Below, piece after piece: positions 5,005 to 11,223 of a stretch of DNA of 24,445 nucleotides. A program made the translations under genes and the position numbers. The notes beneath the pieces are model-generated. The model worked only from the letters and a program-made list of their open reading frames with translations. It was not told the origin of the DNA and ran no database searches. The DNA comes from WJKP01 sp964531215 (GTDB lineage: Bacteria > Patescibacteriota > Patescibacteriia > CAIXNZ01), in NCBI GenBank assembly GCA_964531215.1, contig CAZHFK010000013.1, forward strand, positions 1-24,445, in the 5' to 3' direction. Position 1 is the first letter of the stretch. Every line of letters starts with the position of its first letter.

Positions 5005-5637
5005 ATGCAATTTGACGCAATTTTCTTAGTAGTTAATTTTATAGCTTTTTTTCTAGCCTTAAGCGCTCATGAGTTTGCTCATGCCTTGTTAGCTTATTAT
5101 TTAGGTGATCGAACCGCTCAATATTCCGGCCGTTTAACTTTAAATCCACTGGCTCATATTGATTTATTTGGCACGATTTTATTGCCTTTATTTTTGATTT
5201 TAAGTAATGCCGGAATTGTGTTTGGTTGGGCTAAACCAGTACCGGTTAATTATTTTAATTTAAAAGATCAAAAATGGGGTCCAGCTTTGGTTTCTGTTGC
5301 CGGCCCGGCAGCTAATTTTATATTTGGAGTTATTTGTATTATTTTATTAAATTTAGTTAATAATTATACAAATTTAGGATTTAATAATTTATTGGTTAAT
5401 TTTTTATTTTTATTAATTATTGTTAATTTTGTGTTAATGATCTTTAATTTGCTTCCTATTCCGCCGCTTGATGGTTCAAAGATTTTATTCGCAATTTTAC
5501 CGGATCGTTATGATGCATTTAAAGAATTATTGGAACGATACGGAATTATTATTCTTTTTGCTTTATTAATTTTTGGAGGCGGTTTTTTAACTGCAATTTT
5601 TAATTTCATGTTCAAAATAATCCAGATATTTATTTAA
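5005..5637 (+). CDS. site-2 protease family (M50) membrane metallopeptidase
   Basis: The 210-residue protein has four to five hydrophobic spans. The zinc site is complete: HEFAH (H22, E23, H26) inside the first transmembrane segment, and the third ligand in NLLPIPPLDGSK (D156). The intervening NPLAHID (47-53), FGWAKPVPVN (73-82) and SVAGPAANF (97-105) are family hallmarks. These enzymes cut transmembrane segments of regulators or signal peptides within the membrane. This short form has no PDZ domain, like many archaeal and Patescibacteria homologues, so its substrate cannot be guessed. A possible promoter (TTGACC at 4946, 18-base spacer, TAATAG at 4970) precedes it, and no Shine-Dalgarno is seen. 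Confidence 0.93.
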   Translation: MQFDAIFLVVNFIAFFLALSAHEFAHALLAYYLGDRTAQYSGRLTLNPLAHIDLFGTILLPLFLILSNAGIVFGWAKPVPVNYFNLKDQKWGPALVSVAGPAANFIFGVICIILLNLVNNYTNLGFNNLLVNFLFLLIIVNFVLMIFNLLPIPPLDGSKILFAILPDRYDAFKELLERYGIIILFALLIFGGGFLTAIFNFMFKIIQIFI

Positions 5638-5641
5638 ACTC

Positions 5642-5670
5642 TTGACTTTTTTGTTTTAACTATATAAAAT
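5642..5670 (+). promoter_or_regulatory. str operon (rpsL) promoter
   Basis: TTGACT (5642-5647), exactly 17 bases, then TAAAAT (5665-5670). It begins 5 bases after the preceding stop codon and gives a leader of about 60 bases before rpsL. Confidence 0.7.
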
Positions 5671-5696
5671 AAGATTACAATCAATTTAATTAAATC

Positions 5697-5728
5697 AATT
5701 ACAAATTATTTGTAATTTTCTTTTTTTT
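5697..5728 (+). promoter_or_regulatory. A/T-only hairpin plus T-run in the rpsL leader
   Basis: AATTACAAAT (5697-5706) is a perfect inverted repeat with ATTTGTAATT (5708-5717), followed by TTTTC and eight T. The form is terminator-like although the stem has only two G-C pairs. An earlier copy of ATTACAA (5674-5680) could compete for the same right arm, so a weak attenuator is possible. Confidence 0.4.
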
Positions 5729-5736
5729 ATTTATTT

Positions 5737-6201
5737 ATGCCTACAAACAGTCAATTAATCAGAAAAGGACGAAAAACAACAACTAAAAAATCCAAAACGC
5801 CTGCTTTGGAAAGTGTTTTTAATACTTTAAAACGGAAAAGAAACAAATTACCCAAAGGCAGCCCGTTTAAAAGAGGCGTTTGTTTAAAAGTAACAACTGT
5901 TACTCCTAAAAAACCTAATTCAGCCTTGAGAAAAATTGCCAGAGTCCGTCTTTCTAATGGGATGGAAGTAACTGCTTATATTCCCGGTGAAGGTCATAAT
6001 TTGCAGGAACATTCAATTGTAATGTTACGCGGCGGCAGAGTTAAAGACTTGCCAGGTGTTCGTTATCATATTGTACGTGGACGTTATGATACTCAAGGCG
6101 TTGAAGGTCGAAAAAACAGCCGATCTTTATACGGTGTTAAAAAAGGCAAAGGCGGTGCAGCTCCAGCTAAATCAGGGACCGCTGAAGCTCCTGCTGAATA
6201 A
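5737..6201 (+). CDS. rpsL: 30S ribosomal protein uS12
   Basis: uS12 lies at the decoding centre of the small subunit. The protein contains TPKKPNSALRK (residues 56-66) and GGRVKDLPGVRYHIVRG (99-115), the two loops that monitor the codon-anticodon pair. The lysines whose mutation gives streptomycin resistance are the wild-type residues. It is 154 residues against about 124 in E. coli. Extra residues lie between the N-terminal tail and the core (about 17 more before TPKKPNS), and a Gly/Ala/Lys-rich tail follows residue 130. No Shine-Dalgarno precedes the ATG, as for most core genes here. It is first in the str operon, 37 bases ahead of rpsG. Confidence 0.97.
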   Translation: MPTNSQLIRKGRKTTTKKSKTPALESVFNTLKRKRNKLPKGSPFKRGVCLKVTTVTPKKPNSALRKIARVRLSNGMEVTAYIPGEGHNLQEHSIVMLRGGRVKDLPGVRYHIVRGRYDTQGVEGRKNSRSLYGVKKGKGGAAPAKSGTAEAPAE

Positions 6202-6238
6202 AAAAATATAATTTATTAATTAAAACAATAAATAAAAT

Positions 6239-6709
6239 ATGCGAGGAAAACAAGCACCTAAAAGAGAAATTAAAGCTGATCCCAGATTTAATAATATTCA
6301 AGTAACCAAACTTATTAATTATATAATGAGACGAGGAAAAAAATCTGTTGCTCAACAGGTTATTTATGATTGTTTTGATATTATTTCCAATAAAACCAAA
6401 CAAGATTCTTTGGAAATTTTTGATAAAGCCATAAAAAATGTCGCCCCTTCTTTGGAAGTCAGAGGACGCAGAATTGGCGGCGCAAACTATCAAATCCCTT
6501 ATCCTGTCAGACAGGAAAGAAAGTTTACTTTAGCTTGTCGTTGGATAATTGCTGCTGCCAAGAAAAGAAAAGGCAAATCAATGGCGGAAAAATTAGCTTT
6601 TGAAATTATGGATGCGGCTGAAGAGCAAGGCGAAGCTTACAAGAAAAAAGTTGACACCCATAGAATGGCTGAAGCAAATCGTGCTTTTGCTCATTTTGCC
6701 CGTTTTTAA
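6239..6709 (+). CDS. rpsG: 30S ribosomal protein uS7
   Basis: uS7 nucleates assembly of the 30S head and contacts E-site tRNA. The 156-residue length matches the family. Conserved segments are MRGKQAPKREIKADPRF at the N-terminus, IMRRGKKSVAQQV, VAPSLEVRGRRIGGANYQIP and the final HRMAEANRAFAHFARF. In many bacteria uS7 represses its own operon by binding the rpsL-rpsG spacer; here that spacer is only 37 A/T-rich bases with no visible fold, so that control is probably absent. The MazG-like gene begins 9 bases after its stop. Confidence 0.97.
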   Translation: MRGKQAPKREIKADPRFNNIQVTKLINYIMRRGKKSVAQQVIYDCFDIISNKTKQDSLEIFDKAIKNVAPSLEVRGRRIGGANYQIPYPVRQERKFTLACRWIIAAAKKRKGKSMAEKLAFEIMDAAEEQGEAYKKKVDTHRMAEANRAFAHFARF

Positions 6710-6718
6710 CCGGGGTTT

Positions 6719-7057
6719 ATGGAAATTGAAGATTTTAAAAAATTACAAAAAGAATTTGATGATGAATATATTGGTCCCTATAATGATTTACCAGCGGACC
6801 TTTTATTTTTAACTACGGCTTTAGCCGGTGAAGTCGGCGAATTTGCCAATTTGGTAAAAAAGTATTATAGAACAGAGAAAAAAGGTCTTGGCGTAATCAA
6901 TGACAAAGACAGGGATTATTTGACCGAGATGAAAAAAGAGATAATTGATGCATTTTGCTATTTTCTAATCATTGCCAACCAGTTGGAGTTAGATATTGAA
7001 ACAGAATTTAAAGAAAATTTAACTAGAAATAGTTCAAGATTTAAAAAAATAAATTAA
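6719..7057 (+). CDS. MazG-like nucleotide pyrophosphohydrolase
   Basis: The 112-residue all-helical protein carries the MazG/all-alpha NTP pyrophosphatase metal motif. GEVGE gives ExxE (E38, E41) and KEIIDAF gives ExxD (E74, D77), about 33 residues apart. LPADLLFLTTALAGEVGEF and the second helix IIDAFCYFLIIANQLELD are typical. Relatives hydrolyse dNTPs or modified nucleotides to NMP and pyrophosphate. It lies between rpsG and fusA, genes that are normally adjacent in the str operon, with a 9-base gap upstream and 27 bases downstream. It is therefore probably transcribed with the translation genes. The exact substrate is unknown. Confidence 0.85.
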   Translation: MEIEDFKKLQKEFDDEYIGPYNDLPADLLFLTTALAGEVGEFANLVKKYYRTEKKGLGVINDKDRDYLTEMKKEIIDAFCYFLIIANQLELDIETEFKENLTRNSSRFKKIN

Positions 7058-7084
7058 TAATTCAAATTTTATAATTTTAAAAAT

Positions 7085-9160
7085 ATGCCTAGAGAATATT
7101 CATTGGATAAAACTAGAAACATCGGTATTATGGCCCACATTGATGCCGGTAAAACTACTGTAACCGAGCGAGTGCTTTTTTATACTGGTAAAAAACATAA
7201 AATCGGTGAAGTTCATGAAGGTGCTGCGGAAATGGACTGGATGGAACAAGAAAAAGAAAGAGGAATTACTATTACTTCAGCAGCCACAACTTGTTTTTGG
7301 CAAGATCACCGCATTAACATTATTGATACACCGGGGCACGTTGATTTTACTGTTGAAGTTGAACGTTCATTACGTGTTTTAGATGGCGCTGTGGCTGTTT
7401 TTGACGGTTCACAAGGTGTTGAACCACAATCAGAAACTGTTTGGCATCAAGCTACCAAATATAATGTACCAAGAATTGCTTTTGTGAATAAAATGGATAA
7501 AATGGGCGCTGATTTTGAAATGAGTTTAAAATCTATTCAGGAAAGATTGTCACCCCATGCTGTGGCAGTTCAATGGCCAATTGGCGCTGAAGCAAATTTT
7601 ATGGGCATAATTGATTTATTAGAAAGAAAAGCTTATAAATTCACCGGTGAATATGGTCAAACTAAAGAAGATACTGATATTCCCGAAGATATGAAAGATT
7701 TAATTGAAAAAATGAGAAATATTTTATTGGAAAAAGTCGCAGAAAATGATGAAGATTTATTAAATAAATATTTGGCTGGCGAAGAATTAGAAATCAATGA
7801 AATAAAAAAAGTTATTCGTAAAGCAACTATTAATAATGATTTGCATCCTGTTTTTGTTGGATCGGCTTTAAAAAATATGGGAGTTCAATCAGTTTTAGAT
7901 GCTGTAGTTGAATATTTACCTTCTCCGCTTGAAGTCCCCTCAATTAGAGGACGCAATCCTAATACAGATGAAGAAGAAAAGCGTGAAACTTCTGATGATG
8001 CGCCTTTTTGCGCTTTGGCTTTTAAAATCGCTACTGATCCGTTTGTCGGTAAATTGGGTTTTTTTAGAGTTTATTCGGGTACTTTAAAAGCCGGTTCTTA
8101 TATTTTAAATACAGCGACTGGTGATAAAGAAAGAGTCGGCAGGATCGTACGTTTGCATGCCAATGCCCGGGAAGAAGTTGATGAAGTATATGCCGGAGAA
8201 ATTGCAGCAGCCATTGGTTTAAAAAATACTGTGACGGGTAATACTTTATGTGATGAAAAAGCACCGATTATTTTGGAAGAAATAACTTTTCCAGAACCGG
8301 TTATTTCAGTGGCAATTGAACCAAAAACAAAACCAGACCAGGAAAAAATGGGGATTGCTTTACAAAAATTAGCAGAAGAAGATCCGACTTTTAAAATTAG
8401 AACCGATGAAGAAACTTTTCAAACTATTATTTCGGGCATGGGTGAATTACATTTGGATATTATTGTTGATCGTTTAAAACGTGAGTTTAAGGTTGAAGCT
8501 AATGTTGGTGCCCCGCAAGTAGCTTATAAAGAAACAATAAAAGCTTTGGCTGAAGCTGAAGGCAAATATATTAAACAATCAGGCGGTCGTGGTCAATATG
8601 GTCATTGTTGGTTAAGATTAGAACCTCGGGATCGAGGTGCTGGCGATGAATTTGTTGATGAAATCAAAGGCGGTGTTATTCCTAAAGATTTTATTCCGGC
8701 AGTTGAAAAAGGTGTTAAAGAAGCTTACAGTAAGGGTATTTTAGCTGGTTACCCGGTTGTTGATATAAAAACAACACTTTATGACGGATCTTATCATGAA
8801 GTTGATTCGTCTGAGGTGGCTTTTAAAGTAGCTGCTTCAATGGCTTTTAAAGCTGCTGCAGATAAAGCCCAGCCAATTATTTTGGAACCGATCATGAAAA
8901 TCGAAGTAGTTACACCAGAAGAATTTATGGGTGACGTAATTGGCGATTTAAATTCTAAAAGGGCTACTATTGCTGAAATGTCAGATCGCGGACCAATGAA
9001 AGTGATTGATGGCATGGTACCTTTGGCGGAGATGTTTGGTTATGCGACTAATTTACGTTCAATGACTCAAGGTCGGGCTACTTATTCAATGGAATTTGAT
9101 CATTATGCTGAAGTGCCTAAAAATGTAGCTCAAAATATTATTGAAGGTAAGACAAAGTAA
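7085..9160 (+). CDS. fusA: elongation factor G
   Basis: EF-G is the GTPase that drives translocation of tRNA and mRNA and, with RRF, ribosome recycling. The 691-residue length is normal. G1 is AHIDAGKT (17-24), and the switch I segment ERGITITSAAT, G3 DTPGHVDFTVEVERSLR and G4 NKMDKMGADF follow in order. Domain IV is present (GGRGQYGHCWLRLEPRDRGA), as is the C-terminal YATNLRSMTQGRATYSMEF. It has no Shine-Dalgarno. A hairpin terminator follows, so tuf is not in this transcript unit, unlike the usual str operon. Confidence 0.98.
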   Translation: MPREYSLDKTRNIGIMAHIDAGKTTVTERVLFYTGKKHKIGEVHEGAAEMDWMEQEKERGITITSAATTCFWQDHRINIIDTPGHVDFTVEVERSLRVLDGAVAVFDGSQGVEPQSETVWHQATKYNVPRIAFVNKMDKMGADFEMSLKSIQERLSPHAVAVQWPIGAEANFMGIIDLLERKAYKFTGEYGQTKEDTDIPEDMKDLIEKMRNILLEKVAENDEDLLNKYLAGEELEINEIKKVIRKATINNDLHPVFVGSALKNMGVQSVLDAVVEYLPSPLEVPSIRGRNPNTDEEEKRETSDDAPFCALAFKIATDPFVGKLGFFRVYSGTLKAGSYILNTATGDKERVGRIVRLHANAREEVDEVYAGEIAAAIGLKNTVTGNTLCDEKAPIILEEITFPEPVISVAIEPKTKPDQEKMGIALQKLAEEDPTFKIRTDEETFQTIISGMGELHLDIIVDRLKREFKVEANVGAPQVAYKETIKALAEAEGKYIKQSGGRGQYGHCWLRLEPRDRGAGDEFVDEIKGGVIPKDFIPAVEKGVKEAYSKGILAGYPVVDIKTTLYDGSYHEVDSSEVAFKVAASMAFKAAADKAQPIILEPIMKIEVVTPEEFMGDVIGDLNSKRATIAEMSDRGPMKVIDGMVPLAEMFGYATNLRSMTQGRATYSMEFDHYAEVPKNVAQNIIEGKTK

Positions 9161-9194
9161 ATTGTATTATAATTTTTTATTATAAAACTAAAAT

Positions 9195-9233
9195 AAAAAA
9201 GGACACGATTAATTAGTAGTCGCGTTCTTTTTT
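9195..9233 (+). terminator. fusA terminator
   Basis: AAAAAAGGACACGA (9195-9208) pairs with TCGCGTTCTTTTTT (9220-9233) with one mismatch and one G-T pair. It closes the rpsL-rpsG-mazG-fusA unit. Confidence 0.8.
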
Positions 9234-9392
9234 AATTAACAAAATTTAAATGTTGTTAATAGATTATTTAGATTTATGCTTAATTGTTAATAAACTGTCC
9301 ATAAGTCTGGGGATGTTTTTGTTAATAAATATGTTGAAAAATAGGTGGGTAAATATGTGCAAATTTTGTTTAAAATTAGCCTAAAATTGGCA
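9234..9392. other. A/T-rich non-coding spacer
   Basis: This part of the 406-base gap between fusA and the next ORF shows no ORF and no convincing hairpin. It contains two TGTTAATAA words and one TGTCCATAA, which are weak look-alikes of DnaA boxes (7 of 9 matches to the reverse complement of TTATCCACA), but there are no exact boxes. Confidence 0.5.
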
Positions 9393-9419
9393 TTGACAGT
9401 ATGTATGATATTGTATAAG
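9393..9419 (+). promoter_or_regulatory. candidate promoter of the rod RNA / HD operon
   Basis: Consensus TTGACA (9393-9398) and TATAAG (9414-9419) are separated by 15 bases, shorter than ideal. The expected start is a few bases before the long hairpin. Confidence 0.5.
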
Positions 9420-9430
9420 CTGAGTTTAAG

Positions 9431-9512
9431 AACCCTACTTGTTTACTTTGTTGAATAGGCGTGCTAAAGAGATTTGGCACGTCATTCAGTAAAGTGTCAG
9501 GTGGGGTTTTTT
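9431..9512 (+). ncRNA. rod-shaped hairpin RNA ending in a T-run
   Basis: Almost the whole segment pairs with itself. An outer 11-bp stem (9431-9441 with 9498-9508) is followed by a small TTT/GT internal loop. A 12-bp stem (9445-9456 with 9484-9495), an AGG/TC internal loop and a 9-bp stem (CGTGCTAAA with TTTGGCACG) closed by a GAGA tetraloop complete the rod. Six T follow the outer stem, as in an intrinsic terminator. It has no ORF and lies between a promoter and the small ORF at 9567. It is either an independent small RNA or an attenuator leader for the HD gene. I recognise no known RNA family. Confidence 0.55.
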
Positions 9513-9566
9513 GTTGCGAAAAATATAAATATGCAAATAAATAATTAATATTTAAGGAGGGGCATT

Positions 9567-9677
9567 ATGTCAGTGGTAAGTTTTGTTGAAGTAGAAGTAA
9601 ACGAGCAAATAAACGTAAAGGAGGATAAAAATGAAAAACCTTGCAGACCGAACTGCGGATGTTGGTGCATCCGATAG
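9567..9677 (+). CDS. 36-aa Cys-rich ORF overlapping the HD gene
   Basis: A perfect Shine-Dalgarno (AAGGAGGGG) sits 5 bases before this ATG. The ORF encodes an acidic, Val-rich first half and the tail CRPNCGCWCIR with four cysteines. It overlaps the next gene by 47 bases in another frame, and the Shine-Dalgarno of that gene lies inside it, so ribosomes finishing this ORF would pass the HD-gene start. It looks like a translated leader or a coupled small protein. The stop codon lies inside the palindrome at 9667-9687. It may instead be an untranslated accident of the leader. Confidence 0.4.
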   Translation: MSVVSFVEVEVNEQINVKEDKNEKPCRPNCGCWCIR

Positions 9678-10581
9678 TATCGGATGCAGAGATTTTAATC
9701 AATTTTCAGAACCAGCCAGACAATTGGTGTTAGTAACAAGTGATGAAAAAAATAAAGTTCAGGATTGTTTTATTAATAATCTGGGACAGACATTGTCCTT
9801 ATCGCAAACAATTCGGCAGGCAGCCAGGTTGATTGCCGACAGCAAGCCGTTAGTGGGTAGTTACGAAGACTATTTACAGGTCATTTCCAATCAGGTGCTG
9901 AGAAAGTATCACCAGGGTACTCATCAGCATATGGTTCAAGTTTATTGGTTTTTATGCCTGTTGCATAAACTGATTCAAGATCAGGGCGCAGCGGGTTTGA
10001 CCAATTACGGCAGCCAGGAAAGAATGGTGATTGAACATTTGGCCTGTAAAATGCCGGAACAAAGATGGAGTAAGGTTGAATTAGCCGGTATTGTCCATGA
10101 TGCTTGCAAAGCAGCTTTTTCTCTTGATTTTTGGCTGTCAACCGGTAAATTTAACCAAGACCAATCATCACTTCTGTCTTTTCACACCAGCCTGTTTGTG
10201 CCATTGGCTGAAATGTTTGCTGTTGATCCAGAAGTTACAGCTTTGACAGTCTTACATCATTTTGTGATCAAGGAATATCCTGGGCAGGATGTTGCAAGTT
10301 TGTTTAATCGACTTTTACTTGACGATACTTTTTGTTTCATGATCGAGGCAATTAATTATGCTGATTTTTATTCGGCATTAAGAGCCAAACGACCCGAATA
10401 CAGACCAGAAGGTGTTGATTCTTTTTCTCATAAAGAATCTTTAAGCCTTATTAATGAAGTAGTTCGCAAGAAAAAAGTTGGGTCCTGGGTCATCAAATGC
10501 ATTGAAACTCTGCAGCAATCAGGCTGGCTTGACTGGCTTTTCCCGGCTCAAAGCCCCAATTCTGTTCTTTGTGCAAATTGA
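9631..10581 (+). CDS. HD-domain protein related to HD-GYP phosphodiesterases (degenerate)
   Basis: The 316-residue soluble protein contains an HD-type metal site: His-rich HQGTHQHM (94-101), HD at 156-157 (IVHDACKAAF), H185 (FHTSLFV), HH at 209-210 (LHHFVIKEYPGQ) and D245 (INYADFYSALRAKRPEYRP). The order and the last segment match HD-GYP domains, which degrade cyclic di-GMP. However, HDIGK is HDACK and the HHExxDGxGYP signature is reduced to HHFVIKEYPG. It could therefore have a different nucleotide substrate or be only a binding protein. The N-terminal 70 residues match nothing I know. The start is set by an AAAGGAGG Shine-Dalgarno. The gene is richer in G+C than its neighbours (many CAG and CTG codons), which suggests separate acquisition. 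Confidence 0.7.
   Translation: MKNLADRTADVGASDSIGCRDFNQFSEPARQLVLVTSDEKNKVQDCFINNLGQTLSLSQTIRQAARLIADSKPLVGSYEDYLQVISNQVLRKYHQGTHQHMVQVYWFLCLLHKLIQDQGAAGLTNYGSQERMVIEHLACKMPEQRWSKVELAGIVHDACKAAFSLDFWLSTGKFNQDQSSLLSFHTSLFVPLAEMFAVDPEVTALTVLHHFVIKEYPGQDVASLFNRLLLDDTFCFMIEAINYADFYSALRAKRPEYRPEGVDSFSHKESLSLINEVVRKKKVGSWVIKCIETLQQSGWLDWLFPAQSPNSVLCAN
9656..9687 (+). repeat. palindrome with alternative pairing at the start of the HD gene
   Basis: GCATCCGATA (9667-9676) and TATCGGATGC (9678-9687) form a perfect inverted repeat around one G. An upstream CGGATG (9656-9661) can pair instead with CATCCG (9668-9673). Three arms sharing one partner give two exclusive hairpins just inside the coding sequence, at the stop codon of the 36-aa ORF. 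Confidence 0.6.
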
Positions 10582-10583
10582 AA

Positions 10584-10628
10584 AAGGGATTCCTGCCCTA
10601 GGTTATTAACCTTGGGCAGGAATCCCTT
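10584..10628 (+). terminator. very long hairpin after the HD gene
   Basis: Two 21-base arms (10584-10604 and 10608-10628) pair fully except one T-T mismatch around an ATT loop. No T-run directly follows, only T-rich sequence from 10635. The right arm runs into the -35 box of the next promoter. Confidence 0.7.
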
Positions 10629-10655
10629 GACAATCTTTTTATTTTTCGCTAAGAT
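10627..10655 (+). promoter_or_regulatory. promoter of the 108-aa gene
   Basis: TTGACA (10627-10632), exactly 17 bases, then TAAGAT (10650-10655). The first two bases of the -35 are the end of the upstream hairpin. Confidence 0.65.
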
Positions 10656-10695
10656 GAAAGTGGTTTTAAGAGGAATTTAAAACTTTTTTTATTTT

Positions 10696-11022
10696 ATGAA
10701 AAAGCTAAAGAGAATATTAGACTTAATTAGAAAAACAGGGGATCGTTATATCTTTGATGATGATCAAGGTAATAGTTTTATAATCTTGAATATTAATGAT
10801 TACGAAAATTTAGTTTTAAAAAATCGTCAAGTTAAAAATTTATCAGAAGAAGAATTGTTAAATAAAATTAATAAAGATATAGCTGTTTGGAAAGAGGTTC
10901 AAAGTGAAGAACAGTCCGAACAGTTATTAGGTAATTTTTTGGATTTTAAAGAAACAAATGATGACAATGATGATTTGGCAGAAGACCAGTATTATTTTGA
11001 ACCAGTAGAAGATGAAGAATAA
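10696..11022 (+). CDS. hypothetical acidic protein, 108 aa
   Basis: I do not recognise it firmly. Residues 1-41 (KKLKRILDLIRKTGDRY, then FDDDQGNSFIILNINDYENLV) resemble the first half of Phd/YefM-like antitoxin folds: a helix, a short beta hairpin with a turn of D/G/N, then a DYExL helix start. No toxin gene is adjacent, so a toxin-antitoxin role is not supported. The second half is strongly acidic and likely disordered (KETNDDNDDLAEDQYYFEPVEDEE region). It has its own promoter, only a weak Shine-Dalgarno-like AGAGGAA, and no clear terminator before the tuf promoter. Confidence 0.65.
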   Translation: MKKLKRILDLIRKTGDRYIFDDDQGNSFIILNINDYENLVLKNRQVKNLSEEELLNKINKDIAVWKEVQSEEQSEQLLGNFLDFKETNDDNDDLAEDQYYFEPVEDEE

Positions 11023-11094
11023 GTCGGTAATTGGGCATCAGGTATTGTTTATTGGTAGTTAGATATTTATTACAAATAATTAAATTAAAAATAC

Positions 11095-11122
11095 TTGTCA
11101 AATTTTGATAATGTGTTATAAT
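11095..11122 (+). promoter_or_regulatory. tuf promoter
   Basis: TTGTCA (11095-11100), 16 bases, then perfect TATAAT (11117-11122) with TG one base upstream (extended -10). It gives a leader of about 95 bases before tuf, one of the longest in the window. Confidence 0.75.
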
Positions 11123-11157
11123 AATTTATACTTTTTAATAATTAATTAAAAATTAGC

Positions 11158-11214
11158 GAAGCGGCTGGATAAAACTCTGCCTTTTAGGGCTAGAGGTCGC
11201 TTCAACGGAGTTTT
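11158..11214 (+). promoter_or_regulatory. tuf leader with two exclusive folds
   Basis: Fold A pairs GAAGCGGC (11158-11165) with GTCGCTTC (11196-11203) and encloses CTCTGCC (11175-11181) paired with GGC/AGAG (11188-11195, one bulge). Fold B pairs AAAACTCTG (11171-11179) with CGGAGTTTT (11206-11214). The arms overlap or interleave, so the folds compete. GGAG at 11207-11210, the only Shine-Dalgarno-like sequence before the tuf ATG (13 bases away), is paired in fold B and free in fold A. This suggests control of EF-Tu translation. The pairing was done by eye. Confidence 0.55.
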
Positions 11215-11223
11215 AAAAATAAT

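Noticed and set aside
7070..7075. TATAAT just before fusA as a leaderless promoter
   Set aside because: No -35 and no TG extension; in A/T-rich spacers this word is expected by chance, so fusA is taken as part of the rpsL unit.
9241..9360. TGTTAATAA and TGTCCATAA words resembling DnaA boxes, possible replication origin
   Set aside because: No exact TTATCCACA box, no dnaA or dnaN gene nearby, and A/T-rich sequence produces such words often.
10696..11022. Antitoxin of a toxin-antitoxin pair
   Set aside because: The resemblance is limited to a short segment and there is no adjacent toxin gene.
11158..11214. A classical H-type pseudoknot in the tuf leader
   Set aside because: The last linker is only 2 bases while it would need to cross an 8-bp stem; exclusive alternative folds fit better.
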